Shown: positions 42,432 through 51,818, counted from the stretch's first letter. The stretch is DNA of 64,000 nt from Variovorax saccharolyticus (GCF_030316765.1 NZ_JASZYT010000012.1:62001-126000); one strand, 5' to 3'. The notes: a model not told the origin generated them from the sequence alone. Numbers and translations are program-made.

Positions 42432-43031
42432 CTAAACAGCCTTCCCGTCGTTGGCTTCGCGTTCCATCTGGGCCTCATCCAGATGCCGGTTTCCAATGCG
42501 CGGATGCGCACGGCCACCGGTGGAGGCACCGATCACGACAACAATCTCGTCGGTGCCGGGCGCGTCGGGGATGGAAAACTCGAGCGTGATGAAGTGGGAG
42601 CGAGCGGCCGCGTCATGCAGATGCTTCATCGGCATCTGGATCGACGTGCCGAGGCTTCCGCGCTTGTTGGTGAATGTGAGGTAGCTCTGCGCGTCCACGG
42701 CGTTGCGGTAGTGGTTGCCAAAGCGCAGGTTGTGAATCACCGCCGAAGCGTGTTCCACCTCGCCATTGGCGCCGACGACCGCAGCCTTGCCGTAGGCCTC
42801 GATGCTGTCCTTGTCCACCTCGCTCAGCATCTGGGCGACCATCCGCTCGCCGAGGTCGCTACAACCGTCGCGCTGCTCGGGTGACAGATCCTCGACGAAT
42901 CCGCGCCCCGCCCACGGGTTGCGAATTACGGCGGCAACGCCGACCATGGTGATGGGCTTGAGCAGGGCGCGTCCGCCCTCCTCGTAGGTGATGTCCTTGA
43001 AGACGACAGACTTGCGGATCTGGAATGGCAT
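42432..43031 (-). CDS. AA_synth (DUF1185) family protein, unknown reaction
   Basis: A 199-residue protein of the 'amino acid synthesis' family. Marks are 'ITMVGVAAVIRNPWAGRG' near residue 30, 'GKAAVVGANGEVEHASAVIH' (motif core AAVVGANGEVEHASAVI), and 'EIVVVIGASTGGRAHPRIGN' near the end. The family name comes from annotation, and no reaction has been established that I know of. It is the last intact gene of the nine-gene operon, 23 bases after the hydrolase/CMD fusion. Likely a small-molecule enzyme of the same pathway. Confidence 0.78.
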   Translation of the reverse strand: MPFQIRKSVVFKDITYEEGGRALLKPITMVGVAAVIRNPWAGRGFVEDLSPEQRDGCSDLGERMVAQMLSEVDKDSIEAYGKAAVVGANGEVEHASAVIHNLRFGNHYRNAVDAQSYLTFTNKRGSLGTSIQMPMKHLHDAAARSHFITLEFSIPDAPGTDEIVVVIGASTGGRAHPRIGNRHLDEAQMEREANDGKAV

Positions 43032-43054
43032 GGGAAATTCCGATGTTGAAGGTT

Positions 43055-44212
43055 TCAGATGTTCTTGAAGACAGCGTTGGCCGTGCGCATGCAGTCGACG
43101 CCCACGGGCACGCCGCAGTACACGGTAATCTGCTGAATGACAGCAGCGAGTTCCTGTTTATCGATGCCGTTGCGGACCGCACCGCGCAGGTGGAGTTCGA
43201 ACTCGTGCATCTTTCCGAGCGCGGCGATCATCCCCAGATTGAGCAGGCTGCGTTCGCGAGGGCTCAGCGTGTCGTCGCCCCAGCACTCGCCCCAGCAATA
43301 CGCGGTGACCATGTGCTGGAACTTGCGATTAAAGTCGTCCACGCCAGCCATGGCGCGATCGACGTATTCGTCGCCGAGCACGGCGCGTCGCGCCGCCAGT
43401 CCCCGCTCGAAGACCGCGTCGGATGACGCATCCTGACGCTCGACGTCTTCGATGAAGGCCCCGATCTGCTCGGCAACCCGCTCCGGGGCTTCGAGCAGCA
43501 CGCTGTGCTTGAGCCTCGGGAGGATGACCGCACGGGCATTCGGAATGCGTCCGGCCATCGCATGCGCCATGCGCGGCGTCGAGCCGCCGTCCTCTTCACC
43601 CGTCATGACCAGCGCGGGCGCCTGGACGCCGTGCAACTGATCGATCAGGTCGCTCTCGGCGAGCACCTGGTAGGCGGCCGCGTAGCTGGCGGGGTCGTTT
43701 CGCAGGCTTCGCTGCACTCGCTGCTGCACCACTTCCGGGTGCGCGGCCCGGAACTCGTCGGTGAACCAGCGCTCGACGGAGTTCTGCATGTGGGCGGACG
43801 CTCCCCCGGTCAGCAGCGTGCGCGCGCGCTGGCACACCCGCTCCTGCTCTTCCGCGGTGCGACCTCCGACGGAACTCACGATGACGAGCGACTTCACCAA
43901 GACGGGATACCGAAGCGCGAAGGCCTGAACGATCAGTCCACCGAGCGAGAAGCCCACGAGATGAAAGGAGGTCCAGCCAAGCGAGGCTGCCAGGGCGCGA
44001 AGATCGTCGACGAAGAGGTCCAGCGAATAAGGGCCGGGCGTCTTGTCCGAGTTGCCGTGGCCGCGCAAGTCGTAGCGCAGGCAGCGGTACCGGTCACCGA
44101 GTTGCGAGACCACGCCCTCCCAGCTTTCCAGGCTGGCGCCGACGCCATGCACGAAGACCACCCTCCGCCCCTGGCCGGAGACGACGAAGTTGAGGGTGTG
44201 CGCGGCTTTCAT
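43055..44212 (-). CDS. Alpha/beta hydrolase fused to a carboxymuconolactone-decarboxylase domain
   Basis: A 385-residue two-domain protein. Residues 1-about 250 are an alpha/beta hydrolase with nucleophile elbow LVGFSLGGLIVQ and late His in LKHSVLLEAPE. Residues about 265-385 are a CMD domain with 'MVTAYCWGECWGDDTLSPRERSL'-type wording (core YCWGECWG). This is the PcaD-PcaC (PcaL) layout of the beta-ketoadipate pathway, but no other pca gene is present, so it may act on another lactone or amide. Overlaps the ATPase stop by four bases. Confidence 0.83.
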   Translation of the reverse strand: MKAAHTLNFVVSGQGRRVVFVHGVGASLESWEGVVSQLGDRYRCLRYDLRGHGNSDKTPGPYSLDLFVDDLRALAASLGWTSFHLVGFSLGGLIVQAFALRYPVLVKSLVIVSSVGGRTAEEQERVCQRARTLLTGGASAHMQNSVERWFTDEFRAAHPEVVQQRVQRSLRNDPASYAAAYQVLAESDLIDQLHGVQAPALVMTGEEDGGSTPRMAHAMAGRIPNARAVILPRLKHSVLLEAPERVAEQIGAFIEDVERQDASSDAVFERGLAARRAVLGDEYVDRAMAGVDDFNRKFQHMVTAYCWGECWGDDTLSPRERSLLNLGMIAALGKMHEFELHLRGAVRNGIDKQELAAVIQQITVYCGVPVGVDCMRTANAVFKNI

Positions 44213-45294
44213 GGCAGCACCACGCTGTCCTCGGCGCTCCAGCACACGCGCACGCGATCACCCACGAGGTGGCCCTGGTGCGCAGTGGAGAGCTGCTCCA
44301 GCGCTGCGAGCTCGGTGCCGCCGTCGGTACGCACGATGTAGCGCTTGGCTTGGCCCAGGTAGACCGCAGCAACCACCTCGCCATCGAGTCGATTGCCTTG
44401 CCCGTTCGGAACGTTCGCCGGAGACAGTCTGATCCTCTCCGGACGGACCGCGATCGCAACCTGATCGCCGCGCCGTACCTGATGACCGAAGCTCGCATGG
44501 ATCGCTTTGCCGCAAACCGTCTTAAAGATGGGGGCGCCATCCCCCTCCTCCACGCAGGTGACGGACAACAGGTTCGACTCCCCGATGAAATCGGCCACGA
44601 AGCGGCTGCACGGCAGCTCGTAGAGGTCGCTCGGACTGCCGATCTGCTCGATGGCGCCCGCGTTGAACAATGCGATGCGGTCGCTCATGACCAGTGCCTC
44701 TTCCTGGTCGTGCGTCACGTAGATGATGCTGACGCCGAGCTCGCGGTGCAGTCGCATGATCTCGATCTGCATCTGCAGACGCAGCTTCTTGTCAAGAGCG
44801 CCGAGAGGCTCGTCCATCAGCAGCAAGCGCGGCTCGTAGACCATCGCGCGAGCCAGCGCGATGCGCTGTTGCTGGCCTCCTGAGAGTTCAGCCGGCAGCC
44901 GCTTACCATGGGAAGGCAGGCCCACGAGTTCCAGCATGTGCTGGACGCGCTTGTCGATCTGCTTCTGATCCACACCGCGCACCTGCAACGGAAAGCCCAC
45001 GTTCTGTGACACGCTCATGTGCGGGAAGAGCGCGTAGCTCTGGAACACCATGCCGATGTCGCGGCGATGGGGCGGCAGCGGGCCGAGCGGAAGACCGGAG
45101 AGCACCATGCTGCCGGCTGTCGGCTCCGTGAAGCCCGCGATGCTCATCAGCACCGTGGTCTTTCCCGACCCTGAAGGACCGAGAAAGGTGAGAAATTCGC
45201 CCTCGGCGAGGTCGAGTGACACATCGCTGACGGCGACGTGCCCTTCGTACTCCTTGCGGAGGTTCTTGATACTGAGAATGATTGGCTTGCTCAT
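44209..45294 (-). CDS. Polyamine-type ABC transporter ATP-binding protein (PotA-like)
   Basis: A 361-residue ATPase. Walker A is GPSGSGKTTV, signature LSGGQQQRI, Walker B LLLMDEPLGALD, and a C-terminal TOBE-like domain from about residue 280 ('VAIAVRPERIRLS'). This is the MalK/PotA type. It lies 24 bases after the second permease gene and completes the importer. Confidence 0.88.
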   Translation of the reverse strand: MSKPIILSIKNLRKEYEGHVAVSDVSLDLAEGEFLTFLGPSGSGKTTVLMSIAGFTEPTAGSMVLSGLPLGPLPPHRRDIGMVFQSYALFPHMSVSQNVGFPLQVRGVDQKQIDKRVQHMLELVGLPSHGKRLPAELSGGQQQRIALARAMVYEPRLLLMDEPLGALDKKLRLQMQIEIMRLHRELGVSIIYVTHDQEEALVMSDRIALFNAGAIEQIGSPSDLYELPCSRFVADFIGESNLLSVTCVEEGDGAPIFKTVCGKAIHASFGHQVRRGDQVAIAVRPERIRLSPANVPNGQGNRLDGEVVAAVYLGQAKRYIVRTDGGTELAALEQLSTAHQGHLVGDRVRVCWSAEDSVVLP

Positions 45295-45318
45295 CGGAAT
45301 GCTTGGGTCGGATGGGTG

Positions 45319-46110
45319 CTATCGATTGGCTTCGCCGCGTCCGAAGATCGCCTCGACTAGGAGGATCAGCAGCGCGAACAGGAACAGGACGGTGGCCAGG
45401 GCCGCGATCGTCGGGTCAACATCGCCGCGAATGTTGGACCACATCTGCACGGTCACCGTGCGCGCCTGTGGTGAACTGACGAAGAGCGAAACCACCAGTT
45501 CGTCGAACGACACGACCAGCGAAAACAGAAAGCTCGACATCAGCCCGGACTTGACCAGCGGCAAAGTAATGCGCCGGAACGAGGTCCAGGGCGTCGCGCC
45601 CAGGCTGGCCGCCGCCTGGCCGAGGCGTGGGTCGAGCACCTGCAGCGAGGACGAGATCGTCGCGAGCGCGTAGGGAATGCACAGTATGGTGTGGGCCACC
45701 ACCAGCCCCTGGACCGTGCCGTACAGCCCGACCGGGCGGAACAGCACGTACATCGCAGCGCCAGTGACGATGACGGGCACGACCAGCGGTGACATCAGCA
45801 ACCCACGCACAAGGCCGGCGGCCCAGTGCCGGGAGCGGTCGAGTCCGAGTGCCGCGCCCAAGCCGATGCCCGTCGCGAGTACGGCGGTCGGAATCATCAC
45901 GATCACGCTGGTGGCGAGCGATTCGGTCCAGGCGGGGTCTCGGATGGACCGATACCATTGCAAGGAAAAGCCGGGCGGCGGGAACGTCAGGAACGGCGCG
46001 GATGAGAAGGAGATCGCCACCACGATGAACAGTGGCACTACCATGTACATCACCACCAGCACGCACAGCGCAGCGCGTGCCCACCACCAGCCAGAAAGTC
46101 TAGTGTTCAT
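45319..46110 (-). CDS. ABC transporter permease (PotC-like)
   Basis: A 263-residue inner-membrane protein with about six helices. The ATPase-docking loop is seen as 'AAASLGATPWTSFRRITLPLVKSG'. The N-terminal 'MYMVVPLFIVVAISFSSAP' is PotC-like. Its ATG overlaps the stop of the partner permease by four bases. Confidence 0.87.
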   Translation of the reverse strand: MNTRLSGWWWARAALCVLVVMYMVVPLFIVVAISFSSAPFLTFPPPGFSLQWYRSIRDPAWTESLATSVIVMIPTAVLATGIGLGAALGLDRSRHWAAGLVRGLLMSPLVVPVIVTGAAMYVLFRPVGLYGTVQGLVVAHTILCIPYALATISSSLQVLDPRLGQAAASLGATPWTSFRRITLPLVKSGLMSSFLFSLVVSFDELVVSLFVSSPQARTVTVQMWSNIRGDVDPTIAALATVLFLFALLILLVEAIFGRGEANR

Positions 46111-46955
46111 GACCTGGACCGGCTCCTGCGTGCGGCGCGCACACGCGGGAGGCGCGCCATAGAGAACATGAGGCCGGTGCCGACCAGCAGAACCAGGGAC
46201 AGTGCCGCCGGAATCCCCCAGGTGCCGATGTCGGTCACCTGCTCGTGGATCAACTGCGCGATCATGACGTCGGAGATCCCACCGAGCAGTGCCGGTGTGA
46301 TGAAGTAGCCCATGGAGGTCACGAAGACCAGCAGGCATCCGGTCACGACGCCCGGCATGGAGAGGGGCAGGTACACCCGGAGGAAGGCCGTGACGGGTGT
46401 TGCGCCAAGGCTGGATGCGGCACGCACGAAGGCCGGGTCGATCTTGGACATGATGGCGTAGAGCGGGAAGATGATGAACGGAAGCTGCACTTGGACCATG
46501 CCGATCAGCAGACCGGTCCGGTTGAAGATCAGCTCCACCGGGTGATGGACCAGACCGATGCCGATCAGCAGATCGTTGATCAGCCCCTTGGGCTGCAACA
46601 GCACCATCCACGAGAACGTGCGCACCAGCAGGCTTGTCCAGAAGGGCACCAGGACCACGAAGATCAGGAACCGTCGCGCCCGGGGTGTGCTGTTGGCAAT
46701 GGTGTAGGCCAGCGGATAACCGAATGCCAGAGCGAGTACCGTGGTGGCGCCACTGATGACGGCGGTGTTCCACAGCACCTTGGCATACAGCGAGTCGCCG
46801 AAGATCTGCCGGAAGTTCTGCAGTCCCAGGCTCGGCTCGGTGAAGGCTGCCGCGAGGAACAGCGTCACCGGCACCGCAAAGGCGCCGATCACCAGTGCCG
46901 TTGCGGGCAGGGCCAGCCAGGCGTTGCGCGGAACGGTGCTCAAGCCACCCGCCAT
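46107..46955 (-). CDS. ABC transporter permease (PotB-like)
   Basis: A 282-residue permease with about six helices and the docking loop 'AASSLGATPVTAFLRVYLPLSMPG'. 'PFWTSLLVRTFSWMVLL' is characteristic of PotB. The start (ATG 46955) lies inside the last codons of the receptor gene (16-base overlap), showing tight coupling. Confidence 0.87.
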   Translation of the reverse strand: MAGGLSTVPRNAWLALPATALVIGAFAVPVTLFLAAAFTEPSLGLQNFRQIFGDSLYAKVLWNTAVISGATTVLALAFGYPLAYTIANSTPRARRFLIFVVLVPFWTSLLVRTFSWMVLLQPKGLINDLLIGIGLVHHPVELIFNRTGLLIGMVQVQLPFIIFPLYAIMSKIDPAFVRAASSLGATPVTAFLRVYLPLSMPGVVTGCLLVFVTSMGYFITPALLGGISDVMIAQLIHEQVTDIGTWGIPAALSLVLLVGTGLMFSMARLPRVRAARRSRSRS

Positions 46956-48049
46956 TTGTTCCACCGGTCGTTCATCGACTCGAGCTTGTCGCTCCACCAC
47001 TTGCCATCGATTGTGACGCCGCGCGCGGCGTTGTCCTTCTGACTCGCAAGCCAGGGCAGCAGGGAGTTCTCGACCTTGGTGAAAGCCTCCGGGGTCACCG
47101 GCGCATAGGCCGTCGCGTTGACGAACCGGGCCTGCGCGTCGGCCTGAATGGAGCGATTGATCAGGTGCATCGCCACGTCGACATTCTTGCTGCCCTTGAG
47201 CACCACCAGGTAGTCCACCGAGCGTAGGTTCTGCGCCCACTCGATAGCCAACGGCGCCCCCTTGCGCGATGCGTCGAAGGCACGGCCATTCTGGATCACG
47301 CCACAGGTCACCGCGCCGTCGCTGATCAGTTGCTGCGACTGCGATGGCGTGTTCCACCAAGTGATGTCGTTGCGGATTGTGTCGAGCTTCCGGAATGCCC
47401 GCTCCACATCCAGCGGGTAGAGCTTCGACGGCTCGACACCATCGGCTAGGAGCGCAATCTCGAGCGTGGAGTAGACGCGGTTACGGAACATGCGCTTGCC
47501 AGGGAAGCGCTTGACGTCGAAGATGTCGGCCCAGGTCTTGGGACCGGAGCCCGGCGCGAAGGACTTGGTGTTGTAGCAGACGTTGTAGCTCCACACGTTG
47601 TTGCCCACGCCGTATTCCTGCGCGTATTCCGGAACGAGCAGATTGCGCTGCACCGTCTTGTAGTCGACCTTTTCGAACAGCGCGCTGCCGCCGGCAAACA
47701 GGAAGGTGTCGGTGACATCGCACACGTCCCAGTCGGGCGAGCCACCACCCACCATGGTTCGAAGCTTGGCCTCGTTCATGGGACCGTCCTGGATGATGCG
47801 CGAGCCGGTCTCAAGGGCAAACGGTTCGCAGTAGGCCGCCTTCTGCGATTCCTGATAGACGCCGCCCCAGCTCGTGTGCACCAATTTGCGACCTTCGAAG
47901 CGTTTGGCCTGGGCGAAGGACAGCGGGGCCAGGCCCGCTGTCAACGCGCCAGCCGCAGCGACGCTCAGCAAGCCTCGTCGCGACAGTGCAAGGCGTGTGT
48001 CCTGGTCGACGGCACGAAGGAAGGCTTGGCGTTCTTCTTGGGCGTTCAT
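46940..48049 (-). CDS. ABC transporter substrate-binding protein (PotD-like), Tat-exported
   Basis: A 369-residue periplasmic receptor. A twin-arginine signal, LSRRGLLSVAAAGALTAGLAPLSFAQA region, lies at about residues 23-47. The mature protein shows 'VHTSWGGVYQESQKAAYCEPF' and 'WAYNVCYN'-like text (VWSYNVCYNTKSF), typical of PotD-like receptors for small cationic or zwitterionic ligands. Ligand unknown. It overlaps the monooxygenase stop by four bases. Confidence 0.85.
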   Translation of the reverse strand: MNAQEERQAFLRAVDQDTRLALSRRGLLSVAAAGALTAGLAPLSFAQAKRFEGRKLVHTSWGGVYQESQKAAYCEPFALETGSRIIQDGPMNEAKLRTMVGGGSPDWDVCDVTDTFLFAGGSALFEKVDYKTVQRNLLVPEYAQEYGVGNNVWSYNVCYNTKSFAPGSGPKTWADIFDVKRFPGKRMFRNRVYSTLEIALLADGVEPSKLYPLDVERAFRKLDTIRNDITWWNTPSQSQQLISDGAVTCGVIQNGRAFDASRKGAPLAIEWAQNLRSVDYLVVLKGSKNVDVAMHLINRSIQADAQARFVNATAYAPVTPEAFTKVENSLLPWLASQKDNAARGVTIDGKWWSDKLESMNDRWNKWRVA

Positions 48050-49131
48050 GATTGCTCCAGAGCTGAGGATTGGTCGAAGGCTAGGGCAGGATGCGCAGCG
48101 TTGAAGTGCGGCAGCACGTCGGAAATGAAGAGTTTCAGCGAGCGCCTGACCCAGTCGTAGGGCATTCCGAAGAAGGCGCCATACATGAAGTAGTCGATGC
48201 CCAACGCTTCGTACTGGCGCAGCTTGCGCACGACCTGGTCCGGGGTACCGAACATCATGTTCTCGCGCAAAGACTCGGGTGCATAGTCACTCTTGTTGGC
48301 GATCACCGGAAGATCCACGGGCTCGGGGAAGCCGTTGTTGACCTTGCCGAGGTTCTTGAACAGGTTCTCGAAATAGCGCCCGTAGTTGGTAAGACTCTCC
48401 ACCGGGGTCCGCCAGTCACTCTCGTTCTCATAGACCGCGGTGCGCCGCAACATCATCAACTTCGGCCGTTCAACGTCCGGGTTGTTGCGCAGCGTGTCCT
48501 CGAAGCGTTGCACCAGCGTTTCGACCTCTGCGTGTGGAGCGTGCAACGGGGTTGCCATGATCGACAGGCCATTCTTTACGGCCCAGTCAAAAGAGCCTGG
48601 ATCGCGCGCTGCGCACCACATGCGAGGCGCCTTCTGGATCGGCTTCGGCACGGAGGTGGCAGTTGGAAACTTCCAGTAATGCCCGTCGTGCGCGTAGTCT
48701 CCTTCCCAGAGCTTGCGCACCGCCGGGATGAGCTCCTTCATGTAGGCCACACCCTCCTGCTGCGGCATCCCGGGGCGCATGCGGTCAAACTCGTACTGGT
48801 AGGAGCCACGGCCAATGCCGAACTCCAAGCGGCCGCCGGTGATGATGTCGCACAGCGCCGCTTCGCCCGCAAGGCGGATCGGATGCCAGTAGGAGGCAGA
48901 CAACACGCCGGTGCCGAGACGCGCTGTCTTCACCTTCGAAGCCAACGCCGACAGCACTTGGAAGGGATTCGGCGCGATCGTGACCTCGATGGTGTGGTGT
49001 TCGGCCGTGAAGATGATCTCGAACCCACCTTCGTCGGCCATGCATGCGAGCTCTTCCAGCCGCGACCAGACAACCGGCATCGGCACGTCCGCGCTCAACC
49101 GGTCCATGTTCAGAACAATTGCAAACTTCAT
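48046..49131 (-). CDS. Luciferase-like (LLM) flavin-dependent monooxygenase
   Basis: A 361-residue bacterial-luciferase-like oxygenase using reduced flavin from a partner. Marks are 'FTAEHHTIEVTIAPNPFQVLSALASK' region (core AEHHTIEVTIAPNP), 'ASYWHPIRLAGEAALCDIITGGRLEFGIGRG' (core LCDIITGGRLEFGIGRG) and 'MFGTPDQVVRKL'. The gene encoding a flavin reductase is in the same operon. Such pairs open rings or insert oxygen next to heteroatoms. Overlaps the dehydrogenase gene upstream by four bases. Confidence 0.87.
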   Translation of the reverse strand: MKFAIVLNMDRLSADVPMPVVWSRLEELACMADEGGFEIIFTAEHHTIEVTIAPNPFQVLSALASKVKTARLGTGVLSASYWHPIRLAGEAALCDIITGGRLEFGIGRGSYQYEFDRMRPGMPQQEGVAYMKELIPAVRKLWEGDYAHDGHYWKFPTATSVPKPIQKAPRMWCAARDPGSFDWAVKNGLSIMATPLHAPHAEVETLVQRFEDTLRNNPDVERPKLMMLRRTAVYENESDWRTPVESLTNYGRYFENLFKNLGKVNNGFPEPVDLPVIANKSDYAPESLRENMMFGTPDQVVRKLRQYEALGIDYFMYGAFFGMPYDWVRRSLKLFISDVLPHFNAAHPALAFDQSSALEQS

Positions 49132-50636
49132 ATTGACTCTCTCACTCTCATGACAAATGCGTCGGGCGTGGTTCGCGAGTAGTCGACCATCACGCTCTTC
49201 ACGCGGGAGTACTCGCGCATCGACTCCAGGCCGTAGTGCTTTCCATAGCCGCTCTCCTTGAAGCCGCCCATGGGCGTGGTGAAGGAAGCAGCCCTGTAGG
49301 TATTGACCCAGATCGTTCCCGCCTCGACACGCTTGGCGAACTGCATCGCGCGGTCCAGGTCTTGCGTCCAGACTCCCGCCGTCAATCCGTAGCGGGTATC
49401 GTTGGCCAGCGCGATCAGTTCCCCTTCGTCCTCGAAAGGCATGACAACGCCGACCGGACCAAAGACCTCCTCTTGCACGATCTCGGCGTCCTGTGACAGC
49501 CCAGTCAGCAGAGTGGGCTCGTAGAACCAACCTTGGGCCAGCTCGGCGCCGGGCTGTTTGCCGCCGTGAAGCACCTGCGCGCCCTGTTGGCGTGCGGCCT
49601 TGACCATTCGCCCGATCTTGTGCAGTTGATCGTGAACGGCGACCGGCCCCATCTGGGTCTCCTCGGCACGCGGGTCGCCGAGGCGGATAGCAGCAGCGCG
49701 TGCCGTGAGCGCGTCGACGAACCTGGAAAGGATTCCCTTCTGCACATAGATGCGCGAGCCCGCCACGCAGGTCTGGCCGCCGGCAGCGAAGATGCCGGCA
49801 ACCACCCCATTGACGGCGCGCTCGAAGGGCGCATCATCGAAGACGCAGTTGGGTGACTTGCCGCCCAGTTCCAGATTGCACTGCGCAAAATGATCTGCAG
49901 CGTTGTGCGCTACCTTGCGTCCCGTGGCGGTGCTGCCGGTGAAGGCGATCTTCGCGATGCGCGGATCGCGGGTGAGCGCGTCGCCTGTGGTCGCGCCCAA
50001 GCCCGTGACGACGTTGTACACCCCCGCCGGGATGCCGGCCTGCGCGACCAGTTCGCCGATGGCCAGCGCGGAGGCCGACGTGTGTTCCGAGGGCTTTACG
50101 ACGACGGTGTTGCCCATGGCCAGCGCAGGGCCCAGTGTCCAACTGAGTTGGTAGAGCGGCGAATTCCACGGGGTGATGATGCCGACCACGCCCAGGGCCT
50201 CGCGCACCGTATAGGCGAGGACGTCACGACGATTGATCGGGATGGTGCTGCCTTCCATCTTGTCTGCTGCACCCGCGAAGTAGTCGAATTGTTCCGCCAG
50301 AACGCCAATTTGAGCGCGCATCTCGCGCAGAAGTTTTCCGTTGTCGTGCACCTCCAACTGCGCCAGCGCTTCGGCGTTGTCGGCAATCAGTTGACCCAGG
50401 CGTCGCAGCATGCCGCCGCGCTCGATCGCATGGACCTCACGCCATAACGCAGACGCGCGGGCGGCGGCGTCGATGGCGAACTGCACGTCCTGCGTGTCAG
50501 AGTCGGCGATGGAGTACCACGGCTGTCCGGTGAATGGATTGAAACTGGGGATCCAGCGCTTCGACGCGGGCTCGCGCCAAGCGCCGTCGACCCAATTGGA
50601 AAGGCGCTGGTCTTGGATGGTCTCGATCTTCAGCAT
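49128..50636 (-). CDS. NAD(P)-dependent aldehyde dehydrogenase
   Basis: A 502-residue aldehyde dehydrogenase. The catalytic Glu is in LELGGKSPN and the Cys in GGQTCVAGSR; the cofactor loop is FTGSTATG. ATG 50636 overlaps the end of the flavin reductase gene by seven bases. It would oxidise the aldehyde released by the flavin monooxygenase. Confidence 0.9.
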   Translation of the reverse strand: MLKIETIQDQRLSNWVDGAWREPASKRWIPSFNPFTGQPWYSIADSDTQDVQFAIDAAARASALWREVHAIERGGMLRRLGQLIADNAEALAQLEVHDNGKLLREMRAQIGVLAEQFDYFAGAADKMEGSTIPINRRDVLAYTVREALGVVGIITPWNSPLYQLSWTLGPALAMGNTVVVKPSEHTSASALAIGELVAQAGIPAGVYNVVTGLGATTGDALTRDPRIAKIAFTGSTATGRKVAHNAADHFAQCNLELGGKSPNCVFDDAPFERAVNGVVAGIFAAGGQTCVAGSRIYVQKGILSRFVDALTARAAAIRLGDPRAEETQMGPVAVHDQLHKIGRMVKAARQQGAQVLHGGKQPGAELAQGWFYEPTLLTGLSQDAEIVQEEVFGPVGVVMPFEDEGELIALANDTRYGLTAGVWTQDLDRAMQFAKRVEAGTIWVNTYRAASFTTPMGGFKESGYGKHYGLESMREYSRVKSVMVDYSRTTPDAFVMRVRESI

Positions 50637-51643
50637 GTGGAGTCCAACGAACGTGCGTGTTGCGCCCAAGGGGTGGGAGATCCCTCAAGCATCGCTACGC
50701 TGCCACAACCCGCAGCCTCGGTGTAGATGCCGAAGCGATCGTTGCCACGCTCCACGAAGTAGCGGCGTAGCATGTTGCGGACCTGGGATGAGGCAAGCTG
50801 CTCCCAAGGCAGTTCGGCCTCCGAGAAGAAGGCTGCACCCTGGATCGTCGCAGTGGGATTCGTTTCATTCTGGACGATCCCGCGGTACACGATCAGCGTG
50901 TCCGGACCTTCGTCGAAGACTGAATAGAGAAAGGAAAGCGCCACCTTCGCGCCGAGAGCTTCGAGGGTGCGCGGCAGACCGCCGGGCGCGTGCTCGGATT
51001 GCACGGCGCGCGCCTCTCCGCCTCGGGCGCAAGGAATCGACCAGCGGCCGGTCGGCGAATCGCGCGTGAGCAGGACCCGGCCACCGCTGTCGGCAATGGC
51101 ACCGTAGACCAGGTTGCGGCCGGTGCCCACCGCCTCTTGCTCGAGGCCGAAGTCGATGTAGTTACCGCGGCAGTAGGCAAGAGGAATTCCGGTGGTGTGG
51201 TGAAAGTCTCTGACTTCGCCGAGCAGCAGCAGGTGGTCGCCCGCATCCACGGACTTGTGCACTTCACAGTCGAACCAGCAGACCGCCCCCTCCACGAGAG
51301 GGGCACCCGTCACGGCAGTGAAGGTCGCACAGTGCTCAAACTTGTCCGGAGCCTTGGACGCGAAGAGCTTGGAGATATCGCGTTGATCCGCGCCGAGGAT
51401 GCTCACCGCGTAGCCCGTGGCTTGGCTGAAGACTTGGTGGCTCGCAGCCTTTTTGTCGATGCACACCAGGACGAGGGGAGGGTTCATCGACACTGAGGTG
51501 AAGGAATTGGCGGTCAGTCCGCGCGGGACGCCATCGCCGTCGAGCGCTGAGACCACCGTGACCCCGGTGACGAAGCCACCAAATGCCTTACGCAACTCGG
51601 GCGGATCGAGCGGGGTGGAAAGCGTGTGTGGGATGTGTGTCAT
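50630..51643 (-). CDS. Flavin reductase with a C-terminal degenerate Nudix-like domain
   Basis: A 337-residue protein. Residues 1-about 165 are an HpaC/RutF-type NAD(P)H:flavin reductase ('FGGFVTGVTVVSALD', 'GLTANSFTSVSMNPPLVLVCI', 'SKLFASKAPDKF'). Residues about 175-330 look like a Nudix fold ('YGAIADSGGRVLLTRDSPTGRWSIP'), but the Nudix box, expected as REUxEExGU, reads LPRTLEALGAKV and lacks the Glu pair that binds metal. Usual HpaC-type reductases are about 170 residues. First gene of the operon. Confidence 0.83.
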   Translation of the reverse strand: MTHIPHTLSTPLDPPELRKAFGGFVTGVTVVSALDGDGVPRGLTANSFTSVSMNPPLVLVCIDKKAASHQVFSQATGYAVSILGADQRDISKLFASKAPDKFEHCATFTAVTGAPLVEGAVCWFDCEVHKSVDAGDHLLLLGEVRDFHHTTGIPLAYCRGNYIDFGLEQEAVGTGRNLVYGAIADSGGRVLLTRDSPTGRWSIPCARGGEARAVQSEHAPGGLPRTLEALGAKVALSFLYSVFDEGPDTLIVYRGIVQNETNPTATIQGAAFFSEAELPWEQLASSQVRNMLRRYFVERGNDRFGIYTEAAGCGSVAMLEGSPTPWAQHARSLDSTC

Positions 51644-51712
51644 GCCTGAAATTCTTCCGGGGCGCCCCTCCTTCGAATAGATTGAAAACAGAGTGATGGA
51701 ACTTGAATAACA

Positions 51713-51725
51713 CTACGTTTCCTAG
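51713..51725. promoter_or_regulatory. Candidate PucR-type operator, site 1
   Basis: CTACGTTTCCTAG, a partial palindrome of the form CTA-N-G-N3-C-N-TAG, 70 bases upstream of the flavin reductase start. Related sites occur at 51819, 53599 and 53708. Binding by the regulator at 53710 is inferred from repetition in its own control region. Confidence 0.5.
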
Positions 51726-51818
51726 CAAGCCGGGGTCCGGATCCGTTACGAGCATGTCGCCAATATGGTGCATGGCGCACTTAATTGATGCCTTCGGCGC
51801 CACAAGTAGGTAGAAACG

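Noticed and set aside
48046..49530. Longer 494-residue form of the flavin monooxygenase
   Set aside because: The added N-terminal part overlaps the aldehyde dehydrogenase in another frame; ATG 49131 with the normal family N-terminus is preferred.
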